Counted from the first letter of the stretch, positions 1 through 7,762 are shown. The stretch is 15,026 bases of DNA from Colivivens sp963640465 (GCA_963640465.1 CAVHYP010000058.1:1-15026); one strand, 5' to 3'. A program made the numbers and translations. The notes: generated from the letters alone by a model not told the origin.

Positions 1-7
1 GACATGG

Positions 8-54
8 GCAAGCATTGGGCAATATTTTATTGCTCAATGACTTGCTGACTTTTT
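8..54 (+). terminator. Possible plus-strand hairpin terminator
   Basis: A 17-pair stem is formed by 8-24 and 28-45, with a three-base TTT loop, one G-U pair (18/34) and a bulged A at 40. It is followed after four bases by five T at 50-54. This orientation suits a plus-strand gene lying left of the window. Read on the minus strand there is no T run, so it is a poorer terminator for the hypothetical gene that ends at 59. It could also be a palindromic repeat. Confidence 0.45.
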
Positions 55-58
55 ATAT

Positions 59-541
59 TTATTTATCTGCTAATTTAAGGAAACTATTAGTATCAAACAC
101 GCTAACTGACACACCATCGCTGTGCTCTGTAGAAAACAATAAAGTTGTATTGTCAATAGCCTGAATGTTGTTTGGGCTTAGAAAATTCTCTGTGTATACG
201 TAGGTACCAATTGTTGGGTCGTAAAAATGAATACGGTCCTTCATAACAAAGATGATATAAGGGAAGTTATCAAAAACATACGATTTCTTCAAATCGCTAC
301 TACCAAGTCTTATTGCATCTTCAACGCAAACCTGATGTCTTTCTGATGTTATTGAGCTTTCTATTGTATACAAGCCAGCAACATCGAATTTGGGCAATGA
401 CACAGTTGTTCCTGCTTTAATTACACCCATAGAGATGGTTATTCCTTTAAATATCACCTTATAGCTATCATCTTTTTGTGATTTAATTTTAAACGTAGTG
501 TTTAAAAAGCCCTTTTGGGAATAAACAATCGAGTTTGCCAT
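59..541 (-). CDS. Hypothetical protein, 160 residues, beta-rich, possibly truncated
   Basis: I do not recognise this protein. It has no signal peptide, membrane segment or cysteine cluster. Residues 1-65 alternate hydrophobic and polar residues as in an Ig/PKD-like beta sandwich (for example AGTTVSLPKFDVAGLYTIES). Residues 85-155 read like one or two blades of a beta-propeller: short hydrophobic strands ending in HFYDPTIGTYVYTE and SVSVFDTNSF. A single blade pair does not make a closed propeller, so this may be the N-terminal remnant of a longer protein, although no frameshift continuation is obvious before base 1. Its ATG at 541 is preceded by an AT-rich stretch without a Shine-Dalgarno sequence, usual in Bacteroidota. 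Base composition is more A+T-rich than the metabolic genes of the window, which may point to acquired DNA. It is transcribed away from the repeat-rich region and appears to stand alone. Confidence 0.6.
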   Translation of the reverse strand: MANSIVYSQKGFLNTTFKIKSQKDDSYKVIFKGITISMGVIKAGTTVSLPKFDVAGLYTIESSITSERHQVCVEDAIRLGSSDLKKSYVFDNFPYIIFVMKDRIHFYDPTIGTYVYTENFLSPNNIQAIDNTTLLFSTEHSDGVSVSVFDTNSFLKLADK

Positions 542-743
542 AGATTATGTTATTAAAATTCAATGCAAAGCTACCATTGTTTTACGAATCCTATGTTCAT
601 AGAATGTTATTTTATACAACCACCTTCTTTTCATCAGCACAACGCTCCCTAAAGGTTCCGCGTAAGCTGAGGCACGAACTGTTTGATTGTCCGCTAAACG
701 AGTTGTTACACCCGAACCATTGGACTCGCTCGCAATCCAATTG

Positions 744-751
744 CAAATATA
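744..751 (-). promoter_or_regulatory. Bacteroidota -7 box and long leader for the 59-541 gene
   Basis: TATATTTG on the minus strand matches TAnnTTTG exactly. No -33 TTG sits at the ideal distance; a TTTG at 770-767 is only 15 bases away. If used, transcription starts near 737 and leaves a leader of about 195 bases before the ATG at 541. That leader can form a GGTTC/GAACC pairing (654-658 with 714-718) enclosing smaller stems. It also contains most of a 69-codon minus-strand open frame (769-560), whose start lies upstream of this promoter. Confidence 0.5.
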
Positions 752-910
752 CAAACTTTTATTCATCAAATAGCAATCAATGCAAGATATTTTGCAAATA
801 AATTATCAAAGCAATGAATCAAAAGAGATTTTGGAGCTATTTCAACCTCAGAATTGTTCGCATCCTGTATATTTATATTGCAATTGGGCAAAGAATTATT
901 CTCAATGTAC

Positions 911-969
911 AATGAGTACTATCCGCATCGGCACTTGAGTACTATTCGCATCGGATAATGAATACTATG
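911..969. repeat. 23-base tandem repeat, two and a half copies
   Basis: The unit GAGTACTATYCGCATCGG starts at 914 and again at 937. A partial third copy, GAATACTATG, starts at 960. The period is exactly 23 bases, with a variable five-base link between units. No gene overlaps it. The rest of 801-1000 is A+T-rich and shows no gene or RNA that I recognise. Confidence 0.75.
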
Positions 970-1000
970 TTGAGGGAATAGCAAAAATGTTTTGTGGTTG

Positions 1001-1266
1001 TCATCCGGATGGATAGGATGGATTGAGCGCGGAATAGGAGTCAGCTTTCTCCGAGAGCGTAGACGATAACACTCGAGCGACAGCTCGCAATGTTTTCAGC
1101 ACGTTCGTTTTACGGCGCACAAGTCAACGCTCGCTTTAACCGCTCTCGGAGAGAGCTAGCTCCTAGCGCCGTCCACTTTCCAGCTCGCTCATCCGGATGG
1201 TAAGTCCTTCCCTTCAGGGGAGGATTTAGGAGAGGCTTCCCCCTTACGCTCTCGGAGAGAGCTGAC
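1001..1266. repeat. Nested direct and inverted repeats (intergenic repeat cluster)
   Basis: This gene-free stretch is built from repeated pieces. The 22 bases at 1040-1061 recur inverted at 1245-1266 with one mismatch. The core CGCTCTCGGAGAGAGCT is exact at 1141-1157 and 1247-1263. TCATCCGGATGG, with a palindromic core, occurs at 1001-1012 and 1189-1200. A palindromic module containing CTTCCCTTCAGGGGAGG lies near 1206-1222 and resembles REP-like intergenic repeats that I recall as common in Bacteroidota. No transposase is visible. A short in-frame stretch on the minus strand (1292-1110) is just the translation of these repeats and is not called as a gene. Confidence 0.75.
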
Positions 1267-1288
1267 TTCATTAATTCATATGTGATGA

Positions 1289-1897
1289 TCAATCCTTGAA
1301 CAATACGCTGTATTGGCTGATATACTTGCCAATGATGTCGAACTCAAGGTTTACTCTCGTGCCGACCTTAATGGAATGGAAGTTGGTGTTGTCGTATGTG
1401 TACGGAATGATATTAACCTGAAAGGTGTCTTTTGTAGGATTGCAGACGGTGAGACTGACTCCATTGACAGACACCGATCCTTTGTCGACAGTGATATATC
1501 CGCGGCGTGCCATCTCCTTGTCGTATTTGTACTTGAACGTGTAGGTCCAACTGCCTTGAGCATCCTCCACGGCTGTGCATACTGCAGTGTCGTCCACATG
1601 TCCCTGCACGATATGACCGTCAAGCCGTCCGTTCATCATCATGCTGCGTTCCACATTCACTTCGTCGCCAACCTTCAGATCGCCCAAGTTGCTGCGGTCG
1701 AGTGTTTCCTTCATCGCAGTGACGGTGTAGGTGCCGTTCTCAATCTTCACGACAGTGAGGCAGACCCCATTGTGCGAAACACTTTGGTCAATCTTGAGTT
1801 CATCCACAAACGAACATTTGAGGGTGAAGTGAACATTCTCCAACTCTTTGCATATTGCAACAACTGTTGCACATTCTTCTACTATTCCTGAAAACAT
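1289..1897 (-). CDS. ribE: Riboflavin synthase, alpha-chain type
   Basis: This cytoplasmic enzyme dismutates two 6,7-dimethyl-8-ribityllumazine molecules to riboflavin and a pyrimidinedione, the last step of riboflavin synthesis. The protein has 202 residues, normal for the family, and consists of two tandem lumazine-binding barrels. The first starts with the diagnostic MFSGIVEE and carries SHNGVCLTV at 41-49. The second follows GHIVQGHVD (94-102) and carries SVNGVSLTV at 143-151. The C-terminal tail is the helix that mediates trimerisation in the family. The gene stands alone on the minus strand, divergent from cyuA, with its own promoter about 70 bases upstream. The transcript leader is about 65 bases, too short for an FMN riboswitch, and no such motif is seen. 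The other riboflavin genes are not in the window. Confidence 0.96.
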   Translation of the reverse strand: MFSGIVEECATVVAICKELENVHFTLKCSFVDELKIDQSVSHNGVCLTVVKIENGTYTVTAMKETLDRSNLGDLKVGDEVNVERSMMMNGRLDGHIVQGHVDDTAVCTAVEDAQGSWTYTFKYKYDKEMARRGYITVDKGSVSVNGVSLTVCNPTKDTFQVNIIPYTYDNTNFHSIKVGTRVNLEFDIIGKYISQYSVLFKD

Positions 1898-1968
1898 ATT
1901 ATGTATACATTAGTTTATTATTGTCATGCGTATAAACCGAATCAAAGGCTAAGCCCCGTTTCTGTGTG

Positions 1969-1996
1969 CAAAGATAACGATTTAATGGGAACCAAA
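1969..1996 (-). promoter_or_regulatory. Promoter of riboflavin synthase gene
   Basis: On the minus strand TATCTTTG (1976-1969) matches TAnnTTTG, with TTTG at 1996-1993 as a -33 candidate. The 16-base spacer is slightly short. The leader to the ATG at 1897 is about 65 bases. Confidence 0.6.
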
Positions 1997-2019
1997 AGCC
2001 GTCGTCACTCATTTTTTTG

Positions 2020-2027
2020 TAATTTTG
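2020..2027 (+). promoter_or_regulatory. Promoter -7 box of cyuA
   Basis: TAATTTTG matches TAnnTTTG. Transcription would begin near 2034, only about a dozen bases before the ATG at 2046. This excludes the in-frame TTG at 2025 as a start and fixes the start at 2046. It lies back to back with the riboflavin synthase promoter. Confidence 0.65.
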
Positions 2028-2045
2028 CAAGTGAAAGCAGATACT

Positions 2046-3335
2046 ATGAACAAAGAAGAAAGAGACAGAATCATAAAACTCATCAAGAGTGAGGTTGTTC
2101 CAGCTGTCGGATGTACCGAACCGATAGCTGTGGCATTGTGTGTGGCAAAAGCAAAGGAAACACTGGGAACTATTCCAGAGAAGATAGATGTGGAACTGAG
2201 TGCAAACATCCTGAAGAATGCAATGGGTGTGGGCATTCCGAATACTGGAATGATTGGTCTGCCGATAGCCATAGCACTGGGTGCCATCTGCGGCAAGTCG
2301 GAATACAACCTGGAGGTACTGAAAGAGGTGGAGAAAAAGTATGTGGAGCAAGGAAAGGTGTATATCTCTGAAAACAGAATCGCAATACGGCTGAAAGACA
2401 ACATCACAGAAAAGCTCTATATCGAGGTGACGGCAACCGACAATGACGGGAACACTGCCCATGCCATCATCAGTGGCGGACACACCAATTTCGTAAAGGT
2501 GGACAGGAACGGCGAGACTCTGTTCGAAAAAAAGGCTGACGAAGAACAGGACGACGGCACCTATGACGACAGTTGGCTGTCGCTGCACAAGGTCTACGAC
2601 TTTGCCACTACTGCCCCTCTGGATGAAATCAGGTTCATCAACGAAGCACGTACCCTCAACGAGGCTGCAGCGGAGAAATCACTGCAGGAAAACTACGGAC
2701 ACATGCTGGGCAAGACTCTCACCCGTCCGCTCGGGCGAGGCATCATGGGTGACACCATCTTCTCCCACATCATATCGGCAACGGCATGTGCCTGCGACGC
2801 ACGTATGGCTGGAGCCATGATTCCGGTGATGAGCAACTCGGGCAGCGGTAACCAAGGAATATGTGCCACATTGCCTGTAGTGAAGTTTGCCGAGGAGAAT
2901 CACAACACCGAGGAGGAACTGACAAGGGCTCTGATCATGAGTCACCTCACGGCAATCTACATGAAGCAAAGTCTCGGCAAACTGTCGGCTCTCTGCGGAT
3001 GCGTGGTGGCATCAACGGGCAGCAGTGTCGGCATAACCTATCTAATGGGCGGAACATTCCAGGATATCACGGCTGCAGTGAAGAACATGATTGCCAACCT
3101 GAGCGGAATGATTTGCGACGGAGCCAAACCGAGTTGCGTGCTCAAACTTACCAGCGGAGTGTCGACCGCAGTGCTCTCGGCAATGCTTGCAGTAAGCGGC
3201 GAGTGTGTGGAAAGCACCGAAGGAATAATCGACGAGGATGTGGACAAGAGTATCCACAACCTTACCAAGATTGGCAAGGATGCCATGAACGAGACTGACC
3301 TCTGTGTGATGGACATCATGACGCACAAATCCTAA
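2046..3335 (+). CDS. cyuA: L-cysteine desulfidase family protein (CyuA/UPF0597)
   Basis: Members of this family use a [4Fe-4S] cluster to break L-cysteine into sulfide, ammonia and pyruvate, and are related to the alpha subunit of iron-sulfur serine dehydratase. The 429 residues are full length. VGCTEP at 21-26 holds the conserved Cys23. Further cysteines lie at 273 (GNQGIC), 317/319 (LCGC), 357 and 364 (ICDGAKPSC), matching the pattern expected for cluster ligands and the active site. Glycine-rich SNSGSGNQG (263-271) and STGSSVG (323-329) are also typical. It is cytoplasmic, with no signal sequence. This is the only intact plus-strand protein gene in the window and appears monocistronic. Some members may act on serine or another beta-substituted amino acid; the family assignment is firm, the exact substrate less so. 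Confidence 0.9.
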   Translation: MNKEERDRIIKLIKSEVVPAVGCTEPIAVALCVAKAKETLGTIPEKIDVELSANILKNAMGVGIPNTGMIGLPIAIALGAICGKSEYNLEVLKEVEKKYVEQGKVYISENRIAIRLKDNITEKLYIEVTATDNDGNTAHAIISGGHTNFVKVDRNGETLFEKKADEEQDDGTYDDSWLSLHKVYDFATTAPLDEIRFINEARTLNEAAAEKSLQENYGHMLGKTLTRPLGRGIMGDTIFSHIISATACACDARMAGAMIPVMSNSGSGNQGICATLPVVKFAEENHNTEEELTRALIMSHLTAIYMKQSLGKLSALCGCVVASTGSSVGITYLMGGTFQDITAAVKNMIANLSGMICDGAKPSCVLKLTSGVSTAVLSAMLAVSGECVESTEGIIDEDVDKSIHNLTKIGKDAMNETDLCVMDIMTHKS

Positions 3336-3356
3336 CAGCGCCACACTGCCACAGAA

Positions 3357-3541
3357 ATAAAAATATTGCTGATAGGAGAACATCGCAATGTGCACTAGGC
3401 TCTGTCGGAGGGACTGAAAGTCATCAGGCACGAGGTGTGTGTATGTGGTGAGCGACGGCGATGCATGGAAAGACTACAAGCGCGACAGCAACCTGAAGTG
3501 CGACAGCATCGGATACATCAACCGCCATCACGACTATTTCA
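3357..3541 (+). pseudogene. Degraded 5' end of a glycosyltransferase-like gene
   Basis: Read from an ATA at 3357, where an ATG would be expected, the codons give IKILLIGEHRNVH, then a TAG at 3396-3398, then ALSEGLKVIRHEVCV. After one extra base near 3441-3445 the next frame continues VVSDGDAWKDYKRD and onward to about 3540. Joined, this matches my recollection of the N-terminus of Bacteroidota group 1 glycosyltransferases (KILLIGE, NVHW, EGL, GHEV, VVSDG, WKDYKRD). The TAG sits where a conserved Trp (TGG) is expected. The gene thus has a lost start, an amber codon and a frameshift. It is then cut off where the convergent aminotransferase gene ends. The rest of the enzyme is absent. I infer an eroded polysaccharide or glycan locus. 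Confidence 0.7.
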
Positions 3542-4684
3542 AGGTTGCCAAAAGATATTCCTATTTATACAGTCAACTACTTTCTTGACCTCCCCATCAG
3601 TCATCACCGGACTCAACGGCAGGCTGAGTTCTTCATCTGACCAGCGTTCGGCAACAGGCAGATGCAAGGCAGAACAATCCGAGTAAGCCTGCTGTTTGTG
3701 TATCGGCGTGGGATAATGAATAAGGCACTCAATACCTTGTTCAAGCAACATATCCTTCATTTGGTTGCGGTTGTGGCATCTGATGGCATAGATGTGATAC
3801 ACATGACTGCTGTTCGTGATGTCAGGCAAGAGTTCCACTGCGGGATTACTGATGTGGGTGGAATAATAGTGTGCTATTTCCATTCTCCGTCTGTTGTCCT
3901 TATCCAAACGTCTCAACTTCACTCTCAAGATCGCTGCCTGCACTTCATCAAGCCGACTATTGAACCCTATGCGGTCGTGCACATACTTGCTTGTCTGTCC
4001 ATAGTTGGTGATGGACCTGACAACGGCTGCAAGATCCGAATCATTGGTGGTAACTGCACCGCCGTCGCCCAGACAACCGAGATTCTTTGCCGGATAGAAA
4101 CTGAATGCAGCCGCATCGCCGATGTTACCGGCACGCATACCGAACAGACTCCACAACTCCTTTCCGCTACCGGAAAAACAATATGCACCATGAGCCTGAC
4201 ACGCATCCTCAAGCACTTTCAATCCATACTTCCGTGCAATCTTATTGATTTCACCCATCCTGCACATCAGTCCATACAAATGGACGGGAATGATGGCACG
4301 GGTTCGTGGAGTAATCAATGCGTCCAACTTAGTTTCGTCAATCGTCGGCACATCAGCATGAGGATCGCAGAACACCGGACGCAAACCGACGCGTGATACT
4401 GCCAGTGCAGTGGCGATGTATGTGTTAGCAGGAAGGATTACCTCATCATTGTCTGCCCAACCATACATCTGTTTCCATGCAAGCAAAACTGCAGTAAGCG
4501 CATCCAGTCCATTACCAACGCCAATACAATATCTTGAGCCTACATAGTCCGCATATTCGCGCTCAAATGCCTCGACTTCCTTGCCCTTGACAAACCAGCC
4601 GGAATGAAGCACATCATTGGCTGAATCATACAACTCGTTGCCAAACGAATCGTTTACCCGTTTCAAATCATAGTAATGTATCAT
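3539..4684 (-). CDS. DegT/DnrJ/EryC1/StrS-family PLP aminotransferase
   Basis: The 381-residue enzyme belongs to the sugar aminotransferases that convert a keto-sugar nucleotide to an amino-sugar nucleotide using glutamate or glutamine, for surface polysaccharide. GVGNGLDAL (55-63) and PANTY (85-89) shape the PLP phosphate site. EDACQAHGA (159-167) supplies the Asp that contacts the PLP pyridine nitrogen. SFYPAKNLG (195-203) has the Schiff-base Lys200, and GFNSRLDEVQAAIL (240-253) is the family signature. The pattern is closest to FdtB/QdtB-type 3-keto-6-deoxyhexose transaminases, but the substrate cannot be fixed from sequence. No other sugar-nucleotide gene is nearby, only a glycosyltransferase remnant meeting its 3' end, so it may be an orphan survivor of a larger locus. 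The ATG at 4684 follows a 148-base gap holding tandem repeats, downstream of the MG2-type gene on the same strand. Confidence 0.9.
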   Translation of the reverse strand: MIHYYDLKRVNDSFGNELYDSANDVLHSGWFVKGKEVEAFEREYADYVGSRYCIGVGNGLDALTAVLLAWKQMYGWADNDEVILPANTYIATALAVSRVGLRPVFCDPHADVPTIDETKLDALITPRTRAIIPVHLYGLMCRMGEINKIARKYGLKVLEDACQAHGAYCFSGSGKELWSLFGMRAGNIGDAAAFSFYPAKNLGCLGDGGAVTTNDSDLAAVVRSITNYGQTSKYVHDRIGFNSRLDEVQAAILRVKLRRLDKDNRRRMEIAHYYSTHISNPAVELLPDITNSSHVYHIYAIRCHNRNQMKDMLLEQGIECLIHYPTPIHKQQAYSDCSALHLPVAERWSDEELSLPLSPVMTDGEVKKVVDCINRNIFWQP

Positions 4685-4743
4685 GCTCTCTGTCGCTTTA
4701 CTGATTATACTCTTATAACATATACTTCCCTATTGCTTCGTCG

Positions 4744-4811
4744 ATTGCTCGATTATGAAATATTCAGTTCTCCTTGTCGCTTTGCAAATTGCTCGATTAT
4801 AAAATATACAG
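4744..4811. repeat. Two-copy direct repeat, period 44
   Basis: ATTGCTCGATTATRAAATAT occurs at 4744-4763 and 4788-4807, with the similarity running on to CAG at 4767 and 4811. The shorter TGTCGCTTT recurs at 4775-4783 and earlier near 4691-4699. It fills most of the gap between the MG2-type gene and the aminotransferase, in the leader of the latter if they are co-transcribed. Confidence 0.7.
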
Positions 4812-4832
4812 ACTTCTATGCCGTTTTATCGC

Positions 4833-7526
4833 CTACTCACTTATCAGATATTTGCCTTCAGGAGTAACGCCCTCGGCAGAGATGAACAGTTGTTTTGCGC
4901 TCGAGTTGTTGTAGAACTCGATGTGTGCCTTGCCGCTTGCATCAGTCTTCACGTTGGCATCCCAGTAGAGTGTACGGCGGAAATCTTCGGTAGGAGGCAT
5001 CACGCTGTAGTCCTCCATCTCAAACTTAGTGGGTTTGTTGTAGCCGGAGAAGTGTGATTTCCTCACTCCTTTTGCCTTTGAATAGAAGAGCGGATGGGTG
5101 TACACAAATGCCACTACGGGATTGAGCGTATAGATGTCGGATGACTCAATGTACTGATACAGTACACTCAAATCCTCGGTAAAGAATACCGATTTCACTT
5201 CATCAAGGAACTGGGGACGCTCAATCACACCTGTATTGTTGTTTGTACGCGAGAAGTTGAACTTTGTGGGATGAAAATTGGTGATTGTGCAGAACATATT
5301 GTTCACAATCCACACAATCGGACGGCGGTCGTAGGTCAGTCCGTCGTCATAGCAGATGATAGGCTTGTTTTCTGTCGTATTGTAGATTTCCTCCCTCTGT
5401 ATGTCGGACTCGATGCGATATATCTTGCCCTCTTCCTCTTCGGTCACACCGCCGGTGGTTGCCTTCACATACACCATATCCTCGAGTTTCGGATTTGACT
5501 TGCCATCGATGAGGCTATTCTTGCTCTTCAACCAATCGTCGAACGTAGGGACAGGTTCACCCTTGTCGGCTATCTGGTCCGCATAGATATCGCAGTCGTA
5601 ATAGACGGATGCCACCTTCTGTGCTTCGTCCTCGTCAAACCAAGTCACGTGTTCATCACCCAAGATGCGTCGGGTGCGGATTTTGATGGTTGGGAGCACA
5701 TGCACCTTCTGTGTTATGCTTACAAACTCCTCGTTGTCGTCATCGTCAACCTTGGTCTTGAAGAAATTGCTTTCTGCTGTTGGCAGTGTCCGCATCTCAT
5801 AAGGGGAAAGCATACGCTTGGCTGGAGAGAAATCGCGGTCGATGCTCACAACACAGTTCTTTGCCTCGCCTTCCTGTTTTGAGACAATCTGCACCGACCA
5901 GTCGCCATAGCAGTCAGGCAACTGGAATGAATAGCGTCCCACGCTGTCGGCCTTTGCCTTACCCGACATTGACGCGCCACTTCTGTTGTAGAGATATGCA
6001 GTCAGGTCAATAGCGGGCATTGCCAACTTGGATCGGTTCTGCACCTTTCCAAACATATAGAGTCCGTCTTCCACCGGCTCTACCCTATCAAGTTTCCTCA
6101 ATCCTGCCATGAGAGTCCAGTCGTAGCGGCGCCATCCTTGGGTCAGCATCAGCAAGTCGGCTGCACGTCGATGGACAGCATCGTCTGCCTCGAAATAATA
6201 GTCGGGCGAATCGATGTAACCGTTCACTTCACTCGACAGCAACAACCACGTCTTCATATTGCCTTCATGACCGTTCACCACTGTTGCCGCATCCATTGCA
6301 GAGAATGAAACTGAAGAGTTTGGTGCTGTCTGTATATTCATGGAGATTGTTCCGCATGGCGAAAGGTATCTCTGCTCGGTTGTCACATAAATGCTGTCGG
6401 ATTCTTTTGCCTGCGGATAAATGAAAAACAGTCTCTCGGAAAGTATCTGACCGCTTGAGTTGAATACTGTCAATTGGTTCACTCCCTCCGGCATCTTGGC
6501 TTTATCGAACTGCATGATGAGTGCAGGCTCAGCAATCATAGTGTCGCACTGCACAATCGTTCCGTTGTGAATGATAGCATAACCGAGCAAGCGTCCTTGC
6601 AATGATGTGGAACTGCGCAGCGTGGCTTCTATCACGTCGTCGTCCATCATGTTGATCACCATCGTGCAGCCTTCGTCCTTTGCTTCGGGAAGCTCATATT
6701 CCTTGTTCTTGCCGTTGGCATTGGGTATCTGGATGTATTTTGCATTACTGTTTCCTGGTACTTCAAACACTCCTCGTCCACTCTCGTCGGTCTCAATGTC
6801 GGCAATCTTCTGTTTGTTCCCGTCAAGCAACGATCCGCTCAACTGCCTGCGGAATCCTTTCTCGTCAGTCACTACAAATGCAATCCTGCCCGTGAGACCC
6901 TTCACTCTGTCGCCTCCTTCCGGATAGAATTTCACACTCTTGAAATTCAGGGCAGTGGTTGATTCAACGGTCTTGCCGTCCTCGTCCACACGTGTGTTGG
7001 GCAAGCGATGGCGCGAACTTACTTTGTCCAACTGTGGTTTCGAATAATCGCCCTCAGTCTTCGGCTTGTCGAAAATCGGGAAGACACGGGAGAATGCAGC
7101 CGGAGTACCCCAGTTGGTCATATATCGGGTAAAAGCACGGACTTCGTAGAATCCGCTCACACCAATGATGCTGTCCAGAAGGATGTCACCTTCAGCCTCG
7201 CCGTTCTCCACCTTCAGCGTCCGGCGTTCGCATACATCGCCAATAGGATTTACCAACTCCACGTAAAGCACCTTGCTGATGTTCGACTTGCTGGACTTGT
7301 CCATTCGGGTCAGGTAAGCCTTGAAACGGATTGTTTCTCCTCTGAAGTAGCCGGTGTTGTCGAAATGCAGATACACCTTCTCCTGGGGCGCAGCCTGATT
7401 GAAGAGCATTGCTCGCTGCAGGTATCCCAAGATGCTGTTTAGGTTTTGGTTGTCGGCAATAGCCTGTGCCATCGATTGACTGACGGCACATAAAACCAAC
7501 ATGATGACAAGGAGAAATCGTTTCAT
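4833..7526 (-). CDS. Exported MG2-domain (macroglobulin-like) protein
   Basis: The protein has 897 residues from the ATG at 7526. An upstream in-frame extension to 7595 is rejected because the signal peptide starts here: MKRFLLVIMLVLCAVSQSMAQ, with cleavage near residue 20-22, so it goes to the periplasm or outer membrane. Residues 50-75 (VYLHFDNTGYFRGETIRFKAYL region) are the typical MG2 opening of Bacteroidota alpha-2-macroglobulin-like proteins. Several further beta-sandwich modules follow. The C-terminus, from about residue 845 (RRTLYWDANVKTDASGKAHI), is the usual closing Ig-like domain. No thioester CxEQ motif and no TonB-dependent barrel are visible, so it is not a complete macroglobulin or receptor. 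Homologues are generally annotated only by domain; a role in cell-envelope assembly or in handling large extracellular substrates is conjecture. No clear TAnnTTTG box lies upstream. Confidence 0.85.
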   Translation of the reverse strand: MKRFLLVIMLVLCAVSQSMAQAIADNQNLNSILGYLQRAMLFNQAAPQEKVYLHFDNTGYFRGETIRFKAYLTRMDKSSKSNISKVLYVELVNPIGDVCERRTLKVENGEAEGDILLDSIIGVSGFYEVRAFTRYMTNWGTPAAFSRVFPIFDKPKTEGDYSKPQLDKVSSRHRLPNTRVDEDGKTVESTTALNFKSVKFYPEGGDRVKGLTGRIAFVVTDEKGFRRQLSGSLLDGNKQKIADIETDESGRGVFEVPGNSNAKYIQIPNANGKNKEYELPEAKDEGCTMVINMMDDDVIEATLRSSTSLQGRLLGYAIIHNGTIVQCDTMIAEPALIMQFDKAKMPEGVNQLTVFNSSGQILSERLFFIYPQAKESDSIYVTTEQRYLSPCGTISMNIQTAPNSSVSFSAMDAATVVNGHEGNMKTWLLLSSEVNGYIDSPDYYFEADDAVHRRAADLLMLTQGWRRYDWTLMAGLRKLDRVEPVEDGLYMFGKVQNRSKLAMPAIDLTAYLYNRSGASMSGKAKADSVGRYSFQLPDCYGDWSVQIVSKQEGEAKNCVVSIDRDFSPAKRMLSPYEMRTLPTAESNFFKTKVDDDDNEEFVSITQKVHVLPTIKIRTRRILGDEHVTWFDEDEAQKVASVYYDCDIYADQIADKGEPVPTFDDWLKSKNSLIDGKSNPKLEDMVYVKATTGGVTEEEEGKIYRIESDIQREEIYNTTENKPIICYDDGLTYDRRPIVWIVNNMFCTITNFHPTKFNFSRTNNNTGVIERPQFLDEVKSVFFTEDLSVLYQYIESSDIYTLNPVVAFVYTHPLFYSKAKGVRKSHFSGYNKPTKFEMEDYSVMPPTEDFRRTLYWDANVKTDASGKAHIEFYNNSSAKQLFISAEGVTPEGKYLISE

Positions 7527-7684
7527 GATGTTTATGGAGTTTTGTTGTCTGTAATTTATATTCTCTAATTCATTATTATGATAAAGACACTGCACTTAGG
7601 TTTAAGGCAAGTTCCGTAATTTTTCATTCAAGTTCCATGAAAGCCAATCGTTTCGTATCTGTGCATCGCTTGTGCTCTGTAAAG

Positions 7685-7762
7685 ACAACCGGACGTGTCA
7701 GTCAAAACAACCGGACGTATGCGACAAGACAATCGGACGTATCTGGCAAGACAACCGGACGT
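7685..7762. repeat. 22-base tandem repeat array, four copies
   Basis: ACAAYCGGACGT begins at 7685, 7707, 7729 and 7751, a strict 22-base period. The ten-base linkers are partly conserved: AT, then variable bases, then CAAG or CAAA. The third copy has T where the others have C. The surrounding 7527-7890 has no gene that I can support. It contains the leader of the MG2-type gene and a second short direct repeat, CAAGTTCC, near 7608 and 7629. Confidence 0.85.

Noticed and set aside
1040..1266. Insertion sequence bounded by inverted repeats
   Set aside because: No transposase frame lies between the repeats and no target duplication is evident; listed as a repeat cluster instead.
1313..1891. Long plus-strand frame opposite riboflavin synthase
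   Set aside because: It mirrors a well-conserved gene, and its translation is His/Cys/Val-rich without family features. The same holds for long frames opposite the decarboxylase (12573-13271, 13407-14183), the aminotransferase (3662-4396) and CANSDC.
1898..1968. FMN riboswitch before riboflavin synthase
   Set aside because: The predicted leader is about 65 bases and lacks the conserved RFN stems.
7527..7595. N-terminal extension of the MG2-type protein
   Set aside because: The added residues precede a clear signal peptide that begins at the ATG at 7526.
7685..7762. CRISPR array from the 22-base repeats
   Set aside because: The conserved core is only 12 bases, the intervening 10 bases are partly conserved and far too short for spacers, and no cas gene is present.
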